A model generated the notes under the pieces. It had not been told where the DNA came from and searched no databases. It worked only from the letters and a program-made list of their open reading frames with translations. Below, piece by piece: positions 36,208 through 47,856 of a DNA stretch of 64,000 nt. Within the stretch, counting starts at the first letter, position 1; every line of letters starts with the position of its first letter. The position numbers and the translations under genes were made by a program. Source of the DNA: Apoda limacodes (taxonomy: Eukaryota > Arthropoda > Insecta > Lepidoptera > Limacodidae); NCBI GenBank assembly GCA_946406115.1, contig OX291541.1:20243908-20307907 (forward strand). Reading direction: 5' to 3'.

Positions 36208-36597
36208 CTAGCTTTTGCCAGCGGCTTTGCCCGCCCTAAATTTGGTTTAATTTTGTTACAGTGAGCAAACCTTAAAAGATAGACATATGCTGTTGCGGAC
36301 TTTTTTTTTGAACTTTTAAGGGTTACAATTCTGTCTTACATGATTTTTGCGAAACTTTAACCATTTACGCAGCGCACGCAGCGGAAGCTTTTAAAAGGAA
36401 AAAATCCGATTTTGAAATATACTTCATTGGTGCTCCGCTCCTGTTGGTCTAAACGTGATGATAGCCTATAGCCTTCCTCGATAAATCAGCTTTCTAACAC
36501 TGAAAGAATTTTTCGAATCGGACCACTAGTTCCTGAGATTAGCGCGTTCAAACAAACAAACTCTTCAGCTTTATATATTAGTATAGATATAGATAAT
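36208..36597 (+). repeat. RTE-like tail, longer variant, plus strand
   Basis: It starts agcttttgccagcggctttg. It continues with cgaaactttaaccatttacg, gcagcgcacgcagcggaagc, cctcgataaatcagctttc, tttttcgaatcggaccacta and ends cagctttatatattagtata. An antisense copy is at 49975-50250. Confidence 0.7.
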
Positions 36598-36979
36598 CAA
36601 AAATGACGAGACACCATATCAATGTCGTGATTTTAGTTTTGATTTTAAACCACCAGGTCAAAAAAGTTTGTTGCACTATACATGGGATGTAAGTTTGGAA
36701 AATCGAACGAGCTTTCCTTTACATTCACCAACTCATTTTTTCCCACGTCCGCGTCTTAGAGATCTTTAGGTCCGCGTTTTATGTTTTATACACTACTGAC
36801 GAGCAGATATAACTATTCACTTACATAGATGACAATCATTTTTGAACAATTCATGATAAAGTCAAAGTGACATTGAAGTGAATTATATCACTAATTTAAT
36901 TATTTATGAGTAGAATAAAATAATTTTTTTACATGTAAGCTATCTTTACTAGGTTATAAAATATCGTGATCTATGTAAG
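36598..36979 (+). repeat. Dispersed repeat ttttaatatg-type, copy 2 (partial), then AT-rich DNA
   Basis: Positions 36625-36690 read cgtgattttagttttgattt, taaaccaccaggtca and agtttgttgcac, matching the repeat at 62735-62850. The remainder is AT-rich. Confidence 0.5.
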
Positions 36980-37292
36980 TGACTAAACCTGACTCAGAAT
37001 CTATTTGCAAATCTTGTAAACATAACCTAACTTTACTTAATGTTCACTTTTTCTGGTAATTTAATCATAAATCATTAAAATACTTACATGATTACTTTTA
37101 TTGTCACATTCTTTAACTGGTTTTCAAATCACGACACTGATTAAATATAAAATCTACAAAATTCCGAATTCACGATGAGAAATATGATACGTATTTATGT
37201 ATATGTTGCATAGACTAACAAAGCGAAAGACGCGCGTCAAGGTCATTTTTGTTTACCCGAATTGCAAATAGATTTTGAGTCAGGTTTAGTTA
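36980..37292. repeat. Fold-back/MITE-like element, about 50-bp arms
   Basis: The left arm (36980-37027) reads tgactaaacctgactcagaa, tctatttgcaaatcttgtaa, acataacc. The right arm (37241-37292) inverted reads taactaaacctgactcaaaa, tctatttgcaattcgggtaa, acaaaaatgacc. The spacer is about 210 bp. No clear target duplication. Confidence 0.7.
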
Positions 37293-37335
37293 TTTTTGTT
37301 CGAAGTGTATAAAAAATAAAAGTAAGAGGTCGTTT

Positions 37336-37735
37336 AAAGTTGCCATTTATCTCAAAAACGGTTTGACTGATTTAGACATGGTTTACTGTAAGGGGTTTGT
37401 GATTCATCGGCGTTGGTTTATAGATAGGTATTGTGGTGACAACCCGCCATGGGGCGGTTCAATTAAAAAAACGGTACAAATAAATATTTTCATTTTTCTT
37501 CAAAACGGTTTGACCTATTTAGATACGGTTTCCTTTAAAGGGTTCGTGATTTATCGGCGATGGCGGAAAACCGTGAAAAGGGGTCAGTTATTGTTTTTTC
37601 TATCGAACAAAAGTTCATTAATCGTATTTTCACGTTTTTCATGCTTTGAATCGTATCCCCAAGAACACAGTCATTACAATTTAGTCGGATCTGCTTAGCA
37701 GATCTGGAGGAACCTTTGGCAAAAAAAAAAAATTT
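37336..37735 (+). repeat. Repeat with ctcaaaaacggtttgac unit, plus strand
   Basis: Two internal units occur: caaaaacggtttgactgat at about 37353 and caaaacggtttgacctattt at about 37501, each followed by a gatttatcggcg-type motif. It ends with the near-palindrome gatctgcttagcagatc at 37689-37705. The copy at 56312-56500 is in the opposite orientation. The open frame across it is incidental. Confidence 0.65.
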
Positions 37736-38859
37736 GCTGGTATAGCATAGCCTTTTAAGTAAACGTCAAACTTAATTAATACTAAATTGAGTGGTTCGAA
37801 ATTTAGTTGAACCACTCAACCGATTTGATGAAATCTAGAATGGTTACTCCTTGAAGGACATATCTACTTTAACATGGTTAACTGTGAGTCGGATTAGCGC
37901 AGGGAAAAAATAAAAAATATTAAAAAAAATATTTTTGATGTCAATAAAATGATATAATAACTATAAGTTACTACTTACTATACAATTTTGAAGTCAAAAT
38001 AGTGTTCTGGCGAAAAGAAACAGAGAAGGAAAATCTTCAGATGTCAAAATTTTAAATTTTAATTAATCAATACAAATTATAAATTTATCATCAAGGTGAT
38101 CTTCAAGTGTATAATAAACTTTTTGACAAATTTCTGTTTTAAAAAATGTTTATGCTTTTTTTGTTTCAGTTACATACTTTTGCTGAGATTTTCTTGTAAA
38201 AACAGACACGTTTTCCTTTAAATGATTTATCTATTTTTCCTAAGCCATGTGTGGATTGGAGCAAGTTTGTGTCTATTTCGAGTATTTCGATTATAAATAT
38301 CGCTAATTTTGTCGTCAATCAATGTTTTTATCAATATAAATTTAATTATCTAATATATATTAAGACTGCGAGGTTAAAAAAGCCAATTTTATCCCAATTT
38401 TATCCCGGGTTACCTTAATAACATTTATGCCCTCTTAAAATTATTGTTAATATTAATTTTACAAATCCTGTCGAAATTAATTTAATTTAATTCAAATGAA
38501 ACTGTGTATGTTAATGCAAACTAAATAATATTTGTTAAATTTATTTCGTGAAATTACTTATTTATTTTGTCTCATTAATTTCTGAGCTCAAAGTAATCTC
38601 GAAAGCTTAGTAAAATTTCCAATTTCATTATGTTGTTTGTTAAATAACTCACTTTGAACTTTGGTTTTAATTAATTTGTAAAATTTAATTATTCAAGTTA
38701 TAATAATGCAATGATTTAGTTAAGGAAAAGATATACTGTGGTAAAGAAACAAGTTGTTGGTAGAGAAATACCTAAGTAAGCCTTGTTCTAATTAAATGAA
38801 ACGAATTAACAATAATGAGTCAAGTAATGACTTGGGGACGAAAATTTGAAATCTACGCT
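37736..38859. other. AT-rich, small palindrome
   Basis: At about 37788-37819 gagtggttcgaaatttagtt and then gaaccactc form a short hairpin. No gene recognised. Confidence 0.4.
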
Positions 38860-39010
38860 ACCTAAGGATCTCCGTGGCACTGTTCGTTGTAGTAACTGCC
38901 TGCCGAACCAACAGGTGCAGGTTCGATCTCCGCACACGACAAACATTTATGTGATGAACGTTTGTGTTTGGGTGTATTTATGTTTTAATAAGGACTGCAC
39001 GTCAAAATGT
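38860..39010 (+). repeat. tRNA-derived SINE
   Basis: An A-box-like ggcactgttcgttg and a B-box-like ggttcgatctc (about 38929) are spaced as in a Pol III promoter. Then comes cgcacacgacaaacatttat and gtgatgaacgtttgtgtttg, a lepidopteran SINE body. It does not fold as a full tRNA. Confidence 0.65.
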
Positions 39011-40074
39011 CCTTAAGAGCGGCCTCAACGCTCAGTTTTCCGTACAAACGTATCATTCACATATTCGTATAATTTGCTATCGGAATCTTTTTTTTTTATT
39101 ATTTTTACAATCTGTCAATATCTAAATATCTAGGTGTGCCTATTTCTTGATTTCGCTAAATCAAAATTACGATGAATTGAAGTTTGTGGAAATTGGTCCC
39201 AAAAAATCTTTTTTTCATTAAATTACTTTAGAAAATTGAAAACATGTTTTTCTTCTTTTCATACAAACATCAGATAACCAAACAATGTTAGTCATATTTT
39301 ATTTTTTGGCCGATAAAAATTTAACTTATAGATATTTTGCTTATATTTATTCATATTAAATACGTATCCCAAAACTTTTAAAACTATTTGAGCAACATAC
39401 ATATACATATACCTATCCAACTGCAACATAGTAATATGTTGTTTTATTCAAGATTCTATATATTGAAATACAATTGAAGTTATTAATATATAATACTTAA
39501 CTAACCCAACTAAACATAATAAAAATATTTAAAACTAATCTATACATATAATAAAATCGTAGGAAAGTCAAAACTGTACATTGAATATTTTTTAAAAGAA
39601 TACTTGGGTTGTTATCTACAATGATACCGAAGCCAAAAATATAGTTTTTAGAATTTTTGTCTGTTTGTCTGTATATATTTTCGGGATAAACTCAAAAAGT
39701 ACTGCATGGATTTACTTCAAATTTGGCACGAATATTATTAAGAAGTCGGGTCAACATATAGGCTACGTATTATAACCTACGAGGAACGAGCAGTGAACCT
39801 TCATTTCTTCAACGCATTCTGTAACAACTTGTCATCTAACGACGCATATTTGACTTGCTTCTTAATTATTAATTATTCTACTCACACAAAGCCTTTTATT
39901 TTATGTTAAAAAATCGTGTTAAGTCATAACTTAGATGTGTTATTATAATTCGTTTTCACCATATAAAAATGTTCCTATTGGCTAACTGAAAATGTTCCTA
40001 GATGGCGCTAGCGTCGAATTAGATCGCGCTATGGTTTTGTTCACAAAAAGTGATCTTATAGCGTTCACGCAGTC
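39011..40074. other. AT-rich with repeat scraps
   Basis: At 39650-39800 the sequence resembles a retroposon 3' tail (gtctgtttgtctgtatat, ttcaaatttggcacgaatat). No gene recognised. Confidence 0.35.
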
Positions 40075-40085
40075 GACGTTGCGGG

Positions 40086-40243
40086 TCCCCGACAGCGACA
40101 ACCCAAGCCAAGGCTTCCCCAGCGAGGAGCCCTTGAGCGTTGGGCGCTATATGGGCTGAGGTTCCTTCAGAGTCTCGCCCCAAAAGCCCGGTGAAACAGT
40201 AATGGCTACAACAGCCAACTGCATAGACAGTTCAGAAAAAAAA
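40086..40243 (+). mobile_element. 5'-truncated Jockey copy (3' UTR only) with 11-bp target duplication
   Basis: Same 3' UTR as the two other copies (gcgacaacccaagccaaggc, cgaggagcccttgagcgttg, cgccccaaaagcccggtga) ending in an A tail. GACGTTGCGGG occurs at 40075-40085 and 40244-40254. Confidence 0.93.
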
Positions 40244-40289
40244 GACGTTGCGGGCAGCAGCTAGTCTACAATAATAAAAATGTGCGTGT

Positions 40290-40730
40290 CAGCTCCGACG
40301 CACGAGTGGAATTTACTGGCGTTGTTTTATTACAGAGTTACTGTAGCCACCTTCCGGCTACTTCATCAGACCCTGAATATCATCTAAGGCTAAAGTGCTT
40401 GTCACGACAAACAAACGAGTCCAAACTCGATAGATTTGCGTTTTTTCGTTACAGTGTTCATGGCCACTTTTCTGCTCCATCAGGTTTAAGGTTGTTTGCT
40501 GTACCTCGGGGAAAATGCAATAATATGATACCTTGAAGCAGATCTGATGATGAAGCCGGGACGTGGTAACAGGAATTCTGTAATGAAACAACGCAATCCC
40601 ATCGTGTTTGGGCTCGTTTGATTTGTCTTAATAAGCGATCTGGTCTAAGATGATATGGAGTTAAAAGGTGGCTACAGGATTTCTTTGATGAAGCTACGCA
40701 AATCGTATTGAACTGCCCATAAAATTTCCA
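40290..40730. repeat. Cluster of related units in both orientations
   Basis: Plus strand 40320-40480 carries the unit ttattacagagttactgtag, ccaccttccggctacttcat, cagacc. On the minus strand from about 40700 to 40530 there are two further units (tttcattacagaattcctgt, then ccacgtcccggcttcatcat; and ctgtagccacctttt). Such units are shared by lepidopteran minisatellite-like repeats. Overlapping open frames on both strands come from this. Confidence 0.55.
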
Positions 40731-42382
40731 AAAATTGTCGTACCGAGGACTGTACAACGTGAAAATGGAGTTAACAATTTGAATAGATACAATAGAAATC
40801 ATTATAATTAGTAAACCTTCTTACTAATTCACATCTGTAGATATGGTTCCCAAGATATTAAATCGCTAAATGGAAATGTTTACTTTAAAGCCCCAACTCC
40901 CAACTTAAGTCACCAGAAGGCATAAAAGGTAAATTTCCCATAGTAGAATTGAATTTTCAGTGATAAAATCAAGTTTAAATTAATAACGATAAAACATATA
41001 GATACTTCATTATAATTCCAGGGTCTGCCATTAGCAAAAACATATAATGCAATAAAAAAATCTCTATAGAAAAAAATCACAAAGCTACCTCTAGTTTTCG
41101 CCAATTTTTAATTTCTTTTTATAACGGTTCTAAAATTTACCTGAAATTTCAATATAATATAATATTGCTTAACACAAAACCTAGGGGTATTACCTATTAC
41201 CAAAATTTCAATACAAATATTAGAGTTATTGGTAATAATTAATGTTTTACGCCCATACTACGTTCATATTTCACGTTATATATGCAGAATTCATTTGACT
41301 TTACGCCCCTCTTAATGGTTCATTTTGTATTAGATTACCAAGGACCTCTAGCTTCCACTATACAAACCCCAAAAAATGTTATTACTGCTAATAACTTTAG
41401 AATATTTAAAAACTAGAAAAAAACTTTAAGTTTATTACCGCGGAGTTTGCGCCCACAGCTTCAGCCCAAACCTACTGTTAACAAATTCTTTTCAACGAAG
41501 TAAAATCGCCATTTTCCATCCAGTTTTCCTTGTATACAAAAAGTTTGGTGTAAAAATTCGAAATTAAAAGCTGTTAACTATCTTAATAAAGATACTTTCT
41601 CTTTCCTTAATAATGAGGAAAGTATTTCTATTAAGCTCGGCCAACGGCTTTGAAGTTCAAATATTCCTCCCTTCTGAGCACAGACTTAATACTTTATCAT
41701 AAAAAAAAGTAAAAACTTTTAAACGCCCAATGTTGTAGATAAAATGACGATAAGAAACAAATTAAAAGTGATTTTTATAGTCTTTTTATAACTGATCCGG
41801 GATAATCGTCCTTTTTTGTGAGGGTACGCCCAGCTGTTTTCCCATTATATTGTTATCAGATCCAGACCCGTCATTTACTGGTCATTTCTTATCCAGGCTC
41901 GCCTTTTTCAGGAAATTGTTAGGCTCCCGCAAGAAAAATATATTCACCTAGTTATTTGAATTAATTATCAATATGTTTTCTTACACATTTTTTATTGGGA
42001 AAAGTGCAATAAAAATGATTGATAAAAAATATTCATTAATAATTAATTTATTAAGTTTAGATAGATATTTTCAACATGCAAAAATAAGTTGATTAATAGC
42101 TATATATGTAGCAATAACTTTTAGTACCACATACAAGTTTTCCATAATCTTGTAAAGTTACTTGGTCATTAAAAACTTAGATCATTAAAGTGTCTGAAAG
42201 TTTAGCTTAGTGCAAACAGAGACAGTTATTGTAACTTTAAGCACATGCTTTAAATATAAATTTGTATAGCAAAAAGATAAGGTATTGTCGTGTAGACAAC
42301 TGGTCCAAACACTCAAGACCTAACGGCTATTAGCACAACTTGCAAATATTTACTCCCTCCCGCGAACTTTTAGACTGAGAAT
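40731..42382. other. AT-rich, no gene recognised
   Basis: Nothing recognised in this stretch. Confidence 0.35.
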
Positions 42383-42726
42383 AGTAATACCTTTAAACGA
42401 GCAATTTTTGAATATATATAATCTTAATCTCAGAAATGGCTCCAACGATTCTCATGAAATTTAGTATGCTCTTTTCGGGGGCGATAAATCGATCTTAGCT
42501 AGATTTATTTTTAGAAAACGTAGTTTTTTCCTTGTTTTCAGGCAGTGATAAACTGAAAATACGACTCTTCCTGACATCTATTGGCGAGTAGTAACACTAT
42601 TACTTTTACTGACACATCAACACTAAAGCTACTTGACAATAGATGGCGTTGCTAAGCAACACTAAAGTTACTTGAGAATAGATGGCGTTGTTAAGAAAAC
42701 CAGCAAAGCTCGGTCCCTAGGTACTA
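42383..42726 (+). repeat. Repeat with gacaatagatggcgttg, copy 2
   Basis: It matches 18737-19060 throughout, including cctttaaacgagcaattttt, cgattctcatgaaatttagt, ttcctgacatctattggcga and tgacaatagatggcgttgct (repeated twice internally). Confidence 0.75.
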
Positions 42727-45077
42727 GTAATAATTAGAGATAGAATGAGCCCTGCCAAGGTTTTCAAACTATATTACTACCAGCAGAGGGCTGCAAGTAT
42801 TATTAAATAGTGTATTTTAAATACTATTTATCCTTTACTTTCTATGCTAAGAGAAAACGTCTTTCGCATTTATTAAATTGTTGAAACCTAGTTTGTATCG
42901 AGATGGCACCGACACGGGGTTGTTTTAAAAATAAGTGAATATAAGAAGAAGAAAAATTGTATATAGAGTTGCCAGAGTAAAAAAGTAAAATATTTTTTAT
43001 TGTAATTAATTTACACTATAGCAATTGCAAGATCTGAGATGTGTCTAATCAAATGAAACAAGCAATACAAATGAAATTGCAAACTTTATGAAGCTATAGT
43101 TCACAGAACTAGTAGCTGTGAATTTATTCTAATTTATTTATTTTAAGACTACATTTGCAGATAAAATAGAAACAAGCTCAGAGTTTTTTGAATTTAATAT
43201 GAATTCAAGCGTGCATTCTGTAGTTTTTTTTTAATTAGCAGTGCTCATTTTTTGAATATTAAAACAAAACAAAGGCTATGTAGAGTTTTTAAACATAAAC
43301 AGATAAAAAGGAGTACTTTCTAAAAATATTTAGTTATTCCAAAAATATATTTTATCAGATTAAAAATATATTTTTGTTATAAAATTACCACCTGTCTGTT
43401 TCTAATACTATTTTACTCTTACATTTTTTGTAATTTTAAGATTAATATGCGTATTTTGAGATTTAGTTTTATTTCAGTCAAAAAGATGGTCTTCTTTAAA
43501 ATCAAGAATTTAATCCTTTTTAAGATAAATCTAAATAATATCAACAGATGGTGTTGTACATAATGTCCAAAAAAAATATAAAGATATGCAGTTTGTTTAT
43601 AATATAACGTTTTGGGTATTTTGTAGATGAAAGATAACTGTCTAACGTTTTTCAGGCATTTTTATTTCATTTTTTTTGTCAGGCATTTTTATTTCATTTT
43701 ATCGAGTTTTTGTTAAATTGCTAGACTTTTTCTATGGCAGTAGCCAGTAGGCTAACTAACCGATACTAATCACTTTGTGGACATATTTCCAGGGCACTGT
43801 GTAGGTTTGTTACGTACGGTCATTTGCGGTCACATTTTCACCGCACTATTTTGTTTTGTACGTGCAGCCACTTTTTGGTCACATTTGGAATCAACTACAT
43901 ATAAAACGTAGTAGACTAACACCTTGTGACATAGTACCAGTGGGGCAATTCACAATTTTTATTATATATTATATTGTTATTAAATTTCATTAGTTATTAA
44001 ATGTGTATTCTGTAGATAAAACTTTGTTGTATACAAGCCCTTGCCACCTTTTTTTTGTAAATTTATTCTTTCTCTGGGTTTGCGGGAAGAAATCTCTGAC
44101 AGATACGCGCCTGAATAGTACGCCCTTCGTACTATTTTTCTAGAATTATAATTTTTGTAATGTTTTTTTTTGTACAATAAAGGATTAAATAACAATAAGT
44201 GTCAACTTCTTTATTCAGAAGTGTACAAACTTGCGTTTTATTCAGAATAGCATGAATTTAGTACGTGTCTGTCTGCCATGTTTGTAAGTGCTTTCGATTT
44301 GGTAGATATTTTTCTCGGGTTTTGTTTATCTGTTTAATTGCGTTTTATTTGTCATAATGGCTTTAATTTATATGGCTTACTACTTGCTGGATCACGAAAC
44401 TACATTTTACAAACTAAAGTTTGAGAACAAAAATATTTTTTTTGACCGACTTGCCCTTGTTGTAACTCCACCCCTCGCCACCGGTGACTATAGTCAGGAG
44501 TTGGCAGAGGACAAACATATTAGTAAAACGTAATTCATTTTAATTATTCTGTTACAAAACCTTTGGTTTAAAATCTTATAATACAATGTATTTTATAATT
44601 TATATATATCGTATATTTTCTTTTTAATAAGGTAAGTTTTTCCCTAAAAATAATGCAATTTTTCCACCGAAGTAAAGCTGATACTGAGCAAAATGCATTA
44701 TATAAAGCCATAAAAAAACTTTTAGTGCGCTTCTCATTTTGCCGTTTTATTAATCAACCATTACATCGAACATCGGTTGTTGAAAACTTTTACCATTTTA
44801 CGGTAGAAGTAATTACTCATTCAATGTCTGCCTCGGAAGGAAGGAAGGAAGTATTTAACTTCAGAGCTTACAGGTTTATTGAAATTCCTCACCGTGGGAA
44901 AAAAGATCATTATTGAAATGCGAAGTTCTATTTTTACATTTTTGTTCTTACACTAGTTGCTGGCGGAAGTTGAAAGAGCAGTTTTTTGCACAAGCTGTCT
45001 AAATTCAATAACAACTGCATTGGGAAACTAAATTGGTAGTCTTTTCCAAATTTGTTTTCGATAGATGTATTCAAGGT
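42727..45077. other. AT-rich with small duplications and a possible LINE tail
   Basis: A 27-29-bp tandem duplication (tcaggcatttttatttcatt) lies at 43651-43701. At 44000-44200 cccttgccacc, tttttctagaattata and aataaaggat resemble a non-LTR 3' end. No host gene recognised; the frame at 44653-44916 is unexplained. Confidence 0.4.
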
Positions 45078-45165
45078 TCTCACCGTGCGTGTGATACCCC
45101 TGGTATTATATACCATCAGGCGGACCGCAAGCTTGTTTGCCACCTTAGAGGTATTAAAAAAAAAA
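45078..45165 (-). repeat. ggtggcaaac family, antisense copy
   Basis: Minus strand: ctaaggtggcaaacaagctt, gcggtccgcctgatggtata, taccaggggtatcacacgca. Confidence 0.7.
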
Positions 45166-46011
45166 CTAATACAAAACGCTTCAAAACATAGTAAGTTTGA
45201 GGTCGAATAGATAGAAATTTAGATAGCCTAGACTTAGTAATAGGGAGCACCCGTTGGCTTCCTTTGGGTAAGGAACCCTTATGGAAATGATCAATAACTC
45301 AAAACTGAACCAAAGTATTACGAAGTTTTGATGATTTTACCTCTTTATCGACTCGACTGTAAGTCGTTCCTAAAATATAGGATGAGCTCTGCGGCAGCAG
45401 TTTTTGGAATCACATCTATCATGTTTCGTATTTTCTGACATATCAATGTATGCTTGACAATGCCAAACTTGATTGTTGCGTGCACAAAAAGAGAGACGTT
45501 CCTCGCGATTTGTTGATAAAACCAATCAAACAAATAGTAACTTTATAAATTTAAATATTGGATTTATGCTTTACTATCTATATGCATAGGTGTATGAAAA
45601 TGCATATTGCCTTGTTTGTTTGTATTCATCACATTGCGTTGAATCTTTGGTTTATGCCCACGGCCGACGGGAAGGTTTCTTAATATGTTAATTGAGAGCG
45701 AAAAGGAGAAACGGGGAAAAGGGGAATAGCGGAGGTTATTTTATTTTCAATTAAAAATATGTTCAAAAATATTTAATAATGGCAACATTTAATATAATAT
45801 ATAATCGGTATTAATGATTGTATATCAACATCGCCCCATCACTAGGCTTGTTACCTTGACAGCTGCCGCAGAACTCAAGCTATATTTAACAAGGTATAGT
45901 AGTATATATATACATATACCTAAGGAAACAACAGGTAGGGTGAATTTTGCTTCGATTCTTTTTTAATATGTTCGATATTCAAATACGTTAGGGTTGTCCT
46001 ATTGCGTTTAA
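45166..46011. other. AT-rich, fragmentary repeat end
   Basis: A scrap of the GTTCCGTACC family lies at about 45235-45285. No gene recognised. Confidence 0.35.
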
Positions 46012-46501
46012 ACCCTGTGCAGACCAGATGCGTGGCATGACGTGACGTGCGCACACACCATTTGTAATGTATGAAACGGTAAGAAAAGTGCTAGATCAAA
46101 TGCATGACGTAAACACGCGCGTGACCCGCGCACGCTTGACACGCATCTACTGACAACGGCAACGGCGCACACGCGCGTGCAGTGATGACGTTGACTAATA
46201 TTGCGCTCCCTGTTAGATGTCAGACCAGGCATGCACGCACGGCAGGTTGTATTTATTTACAAAAGTAATACAGTTTTCAAGTGTTTGTTTCAATTAACTA
46301 CAGCTACACTACAACACCAAGAAGAGAACGAAATTAAAATTATAAGTTATTATTGTGACCAAATGCTCTCAACCTCAATATGGCTGCACGCATGCAGAAG
46401 TTACCTGCGTGACGTGTACTGTACCGCTTTTGCCGGTGTGAAAGGGCTTGCACGCGCGTGCGCACGTCACGTTACGCCATGCATTTGGTCTGCCCCGGCC
46501 T
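46012..46501. mobile_element. 490-bp MITE with 38-bp CpG-rich terminal inverted repeats, TTAA-type target
   Basis: Left end gcagaccagatgcgtggcat, gacgtgacgtgcgcac. The right end inverted reads gcagaccaaatgcatggcgt, aacgtgacgtgcgcac. TTTAAA borders both sides (46007-46012 and 46501-46506), consistent with a TTAA duplication as made by piggyBac-like transposases. A CpG-rich inner part (acacgcgcgtg) echoes on both sides. No coding capacity. Classification as piggyBac-like rests only on the target word. Confidence 0.8.
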
Positions 46502-47189
46502 TTAAAGATAAGGGCCTACTGAAGTGTGCAGTTATGTAACAATAACCGTTATTGAAAACGATGAATAACAAAATAACGGTTGCATATTGTCACAGTTATC
46601 GCAGTAACGAACGACGCAATAAAGTTTGGTAGAGTGTTATTTGTGCATGATTTAACACGCGTTAAATGTGTACATTGTTCAAGCTATCAGCAGACCAGGT
46701 GTGTAATCGTACATTGTGTATTACGAGTGAAAATTGCTATCGAGAAGTCATTTAGATTAGAAACCTTTAATGGCTCGAGTTTGTAATTTCCGTACCGCCC
46801 GTGTTACACAATGTTTTTCATCACATTTTCGAGCGAATAAATAAAAATATAAGGTGAATATATAAATAAATAAACTCCGAAAAACACAATTGATATGGCG
46901 GGAACAAAAGTAGAGTAAGCAGTTTTGGCTGAAGTTGAAACATGAAATTAATTCCTTGGCACGTAATTCATATTTTGACAGCTTTTATTCATACTTGATA
47001 AAATAAACAGAACGTTCGGTGCGTCATTGCCGCCCGTGGATTCTACAAACGCCTGCTTCGCTTTGAGAAAAGTGGGAATAATTACTGTTTTACGGTTATG
47101 ACGGTCCCTATAACCCAAATTAAGCAAAATTAAAACTAGCGGATAACGGATACAACTATTTTTGTGAATATATATATACATAGAAAACA
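46502..47189. other. Intergenic DNA; unexplained minus-strand frame
   Basis: On the minus strand about 47120-47010 encodes RHNRKTVIIPTFLKAKQAFV and ESTGGNDAPNVL. It reads like an eroded transposon peptide that I cannot name. Confidence 0.3.
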
Positions 47190-47310
47190 CCCAGTCTCAA
47201 GCCAATCGCAAATGTTTATCACATTAAGGTTTCTCTTGTGCGGGAATCGTACCCACGCCCCTCGATTCAGCAGTCGGGTCATTATCCACGGAGCAGACAA
47301 GTTTGCCGCT
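47190..47310 (-). repeat. tRNA-derived SINE, antisense
   Basis: Minus strand: ctccgtggataatgacccga, then a ggtacgattcccgcac B-box-like region. It is followed by aagagaaaccttaatgtgat. Similar to 38860-39010 in overall design. Confidence 0.5.
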
Positions 47311-47654
47311 GTCTGTCTGTCTGTTTGTATTATTATCATGTTCCATGTATGAAACCATTTCTGCTGAAGTCATGGTACACACACCTTTGATACTTTATAC
47401 AAAATTCACATTATTCGCGACTACTAACACTACGACAGAATAAATAATAGTACCAGTACTCATAAATAATATGTCTCTGTGTATACACACAAATGTGTAC
47501 GTGTTCTATATCGGTAACACAATTGTAACAGAAGGCGATACTAAAGAGCTGCAGACAGTGGCCATACTGCATAAAGAACTATTACCTGAACTGTGGTATA
47601 GAGATATACTCAGGTCTAGGAAAGTAGATTTTTAGGCATAGGAATAGGAGCAAA
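47311..47654. other. No gene recognised
   Basis: A short (CTGT)n run lies at about 47309-47325. Otherwise AT-rich. Confidence 0.4.
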
Positions 47655-47856
47655 TTTTGACGTGACAACGTCTTATAAATTGGTTTGCCGGGTGACACTT
47701 CAAGAAACTGCGTTACGCTCCGCTCACGTTATGCGCTCACAATGAGAGCGAGTGAGAGGCACGCGCCCGCCTAAGAGCGAGAGAGACAGACATAAAATCA
47801 TTGTCACGTAAAACTTTCGCCCGTATACCGACTTTACAGGCAACCAGTTTTTTTTT
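47655..47856. repeat. 200-bp repeat, copy 2 (apparently identical to 10421-10620)
   Basis: From gacgtgacaacgtcttataa (47659) to caggcaaccag (47847) followed by eight or nine T. No base difference from copy 1 was found by eye across 189 bp, while other repeats in the window are diverged. Confidence 0.85.

Noticed and set aside
38860..39010. A functional tRNA gene (ggttcgatctc B box)
   Set aside because: No acceptor stem or cloverleaf could be formed and a SINE body follows; called a SINE.
46201..46539. Protein-coding gene in the 112-residue frame
   Set aside because: The frame lies within and across the MITE and its inverted repeat; open only because of the CpG-rich arms.
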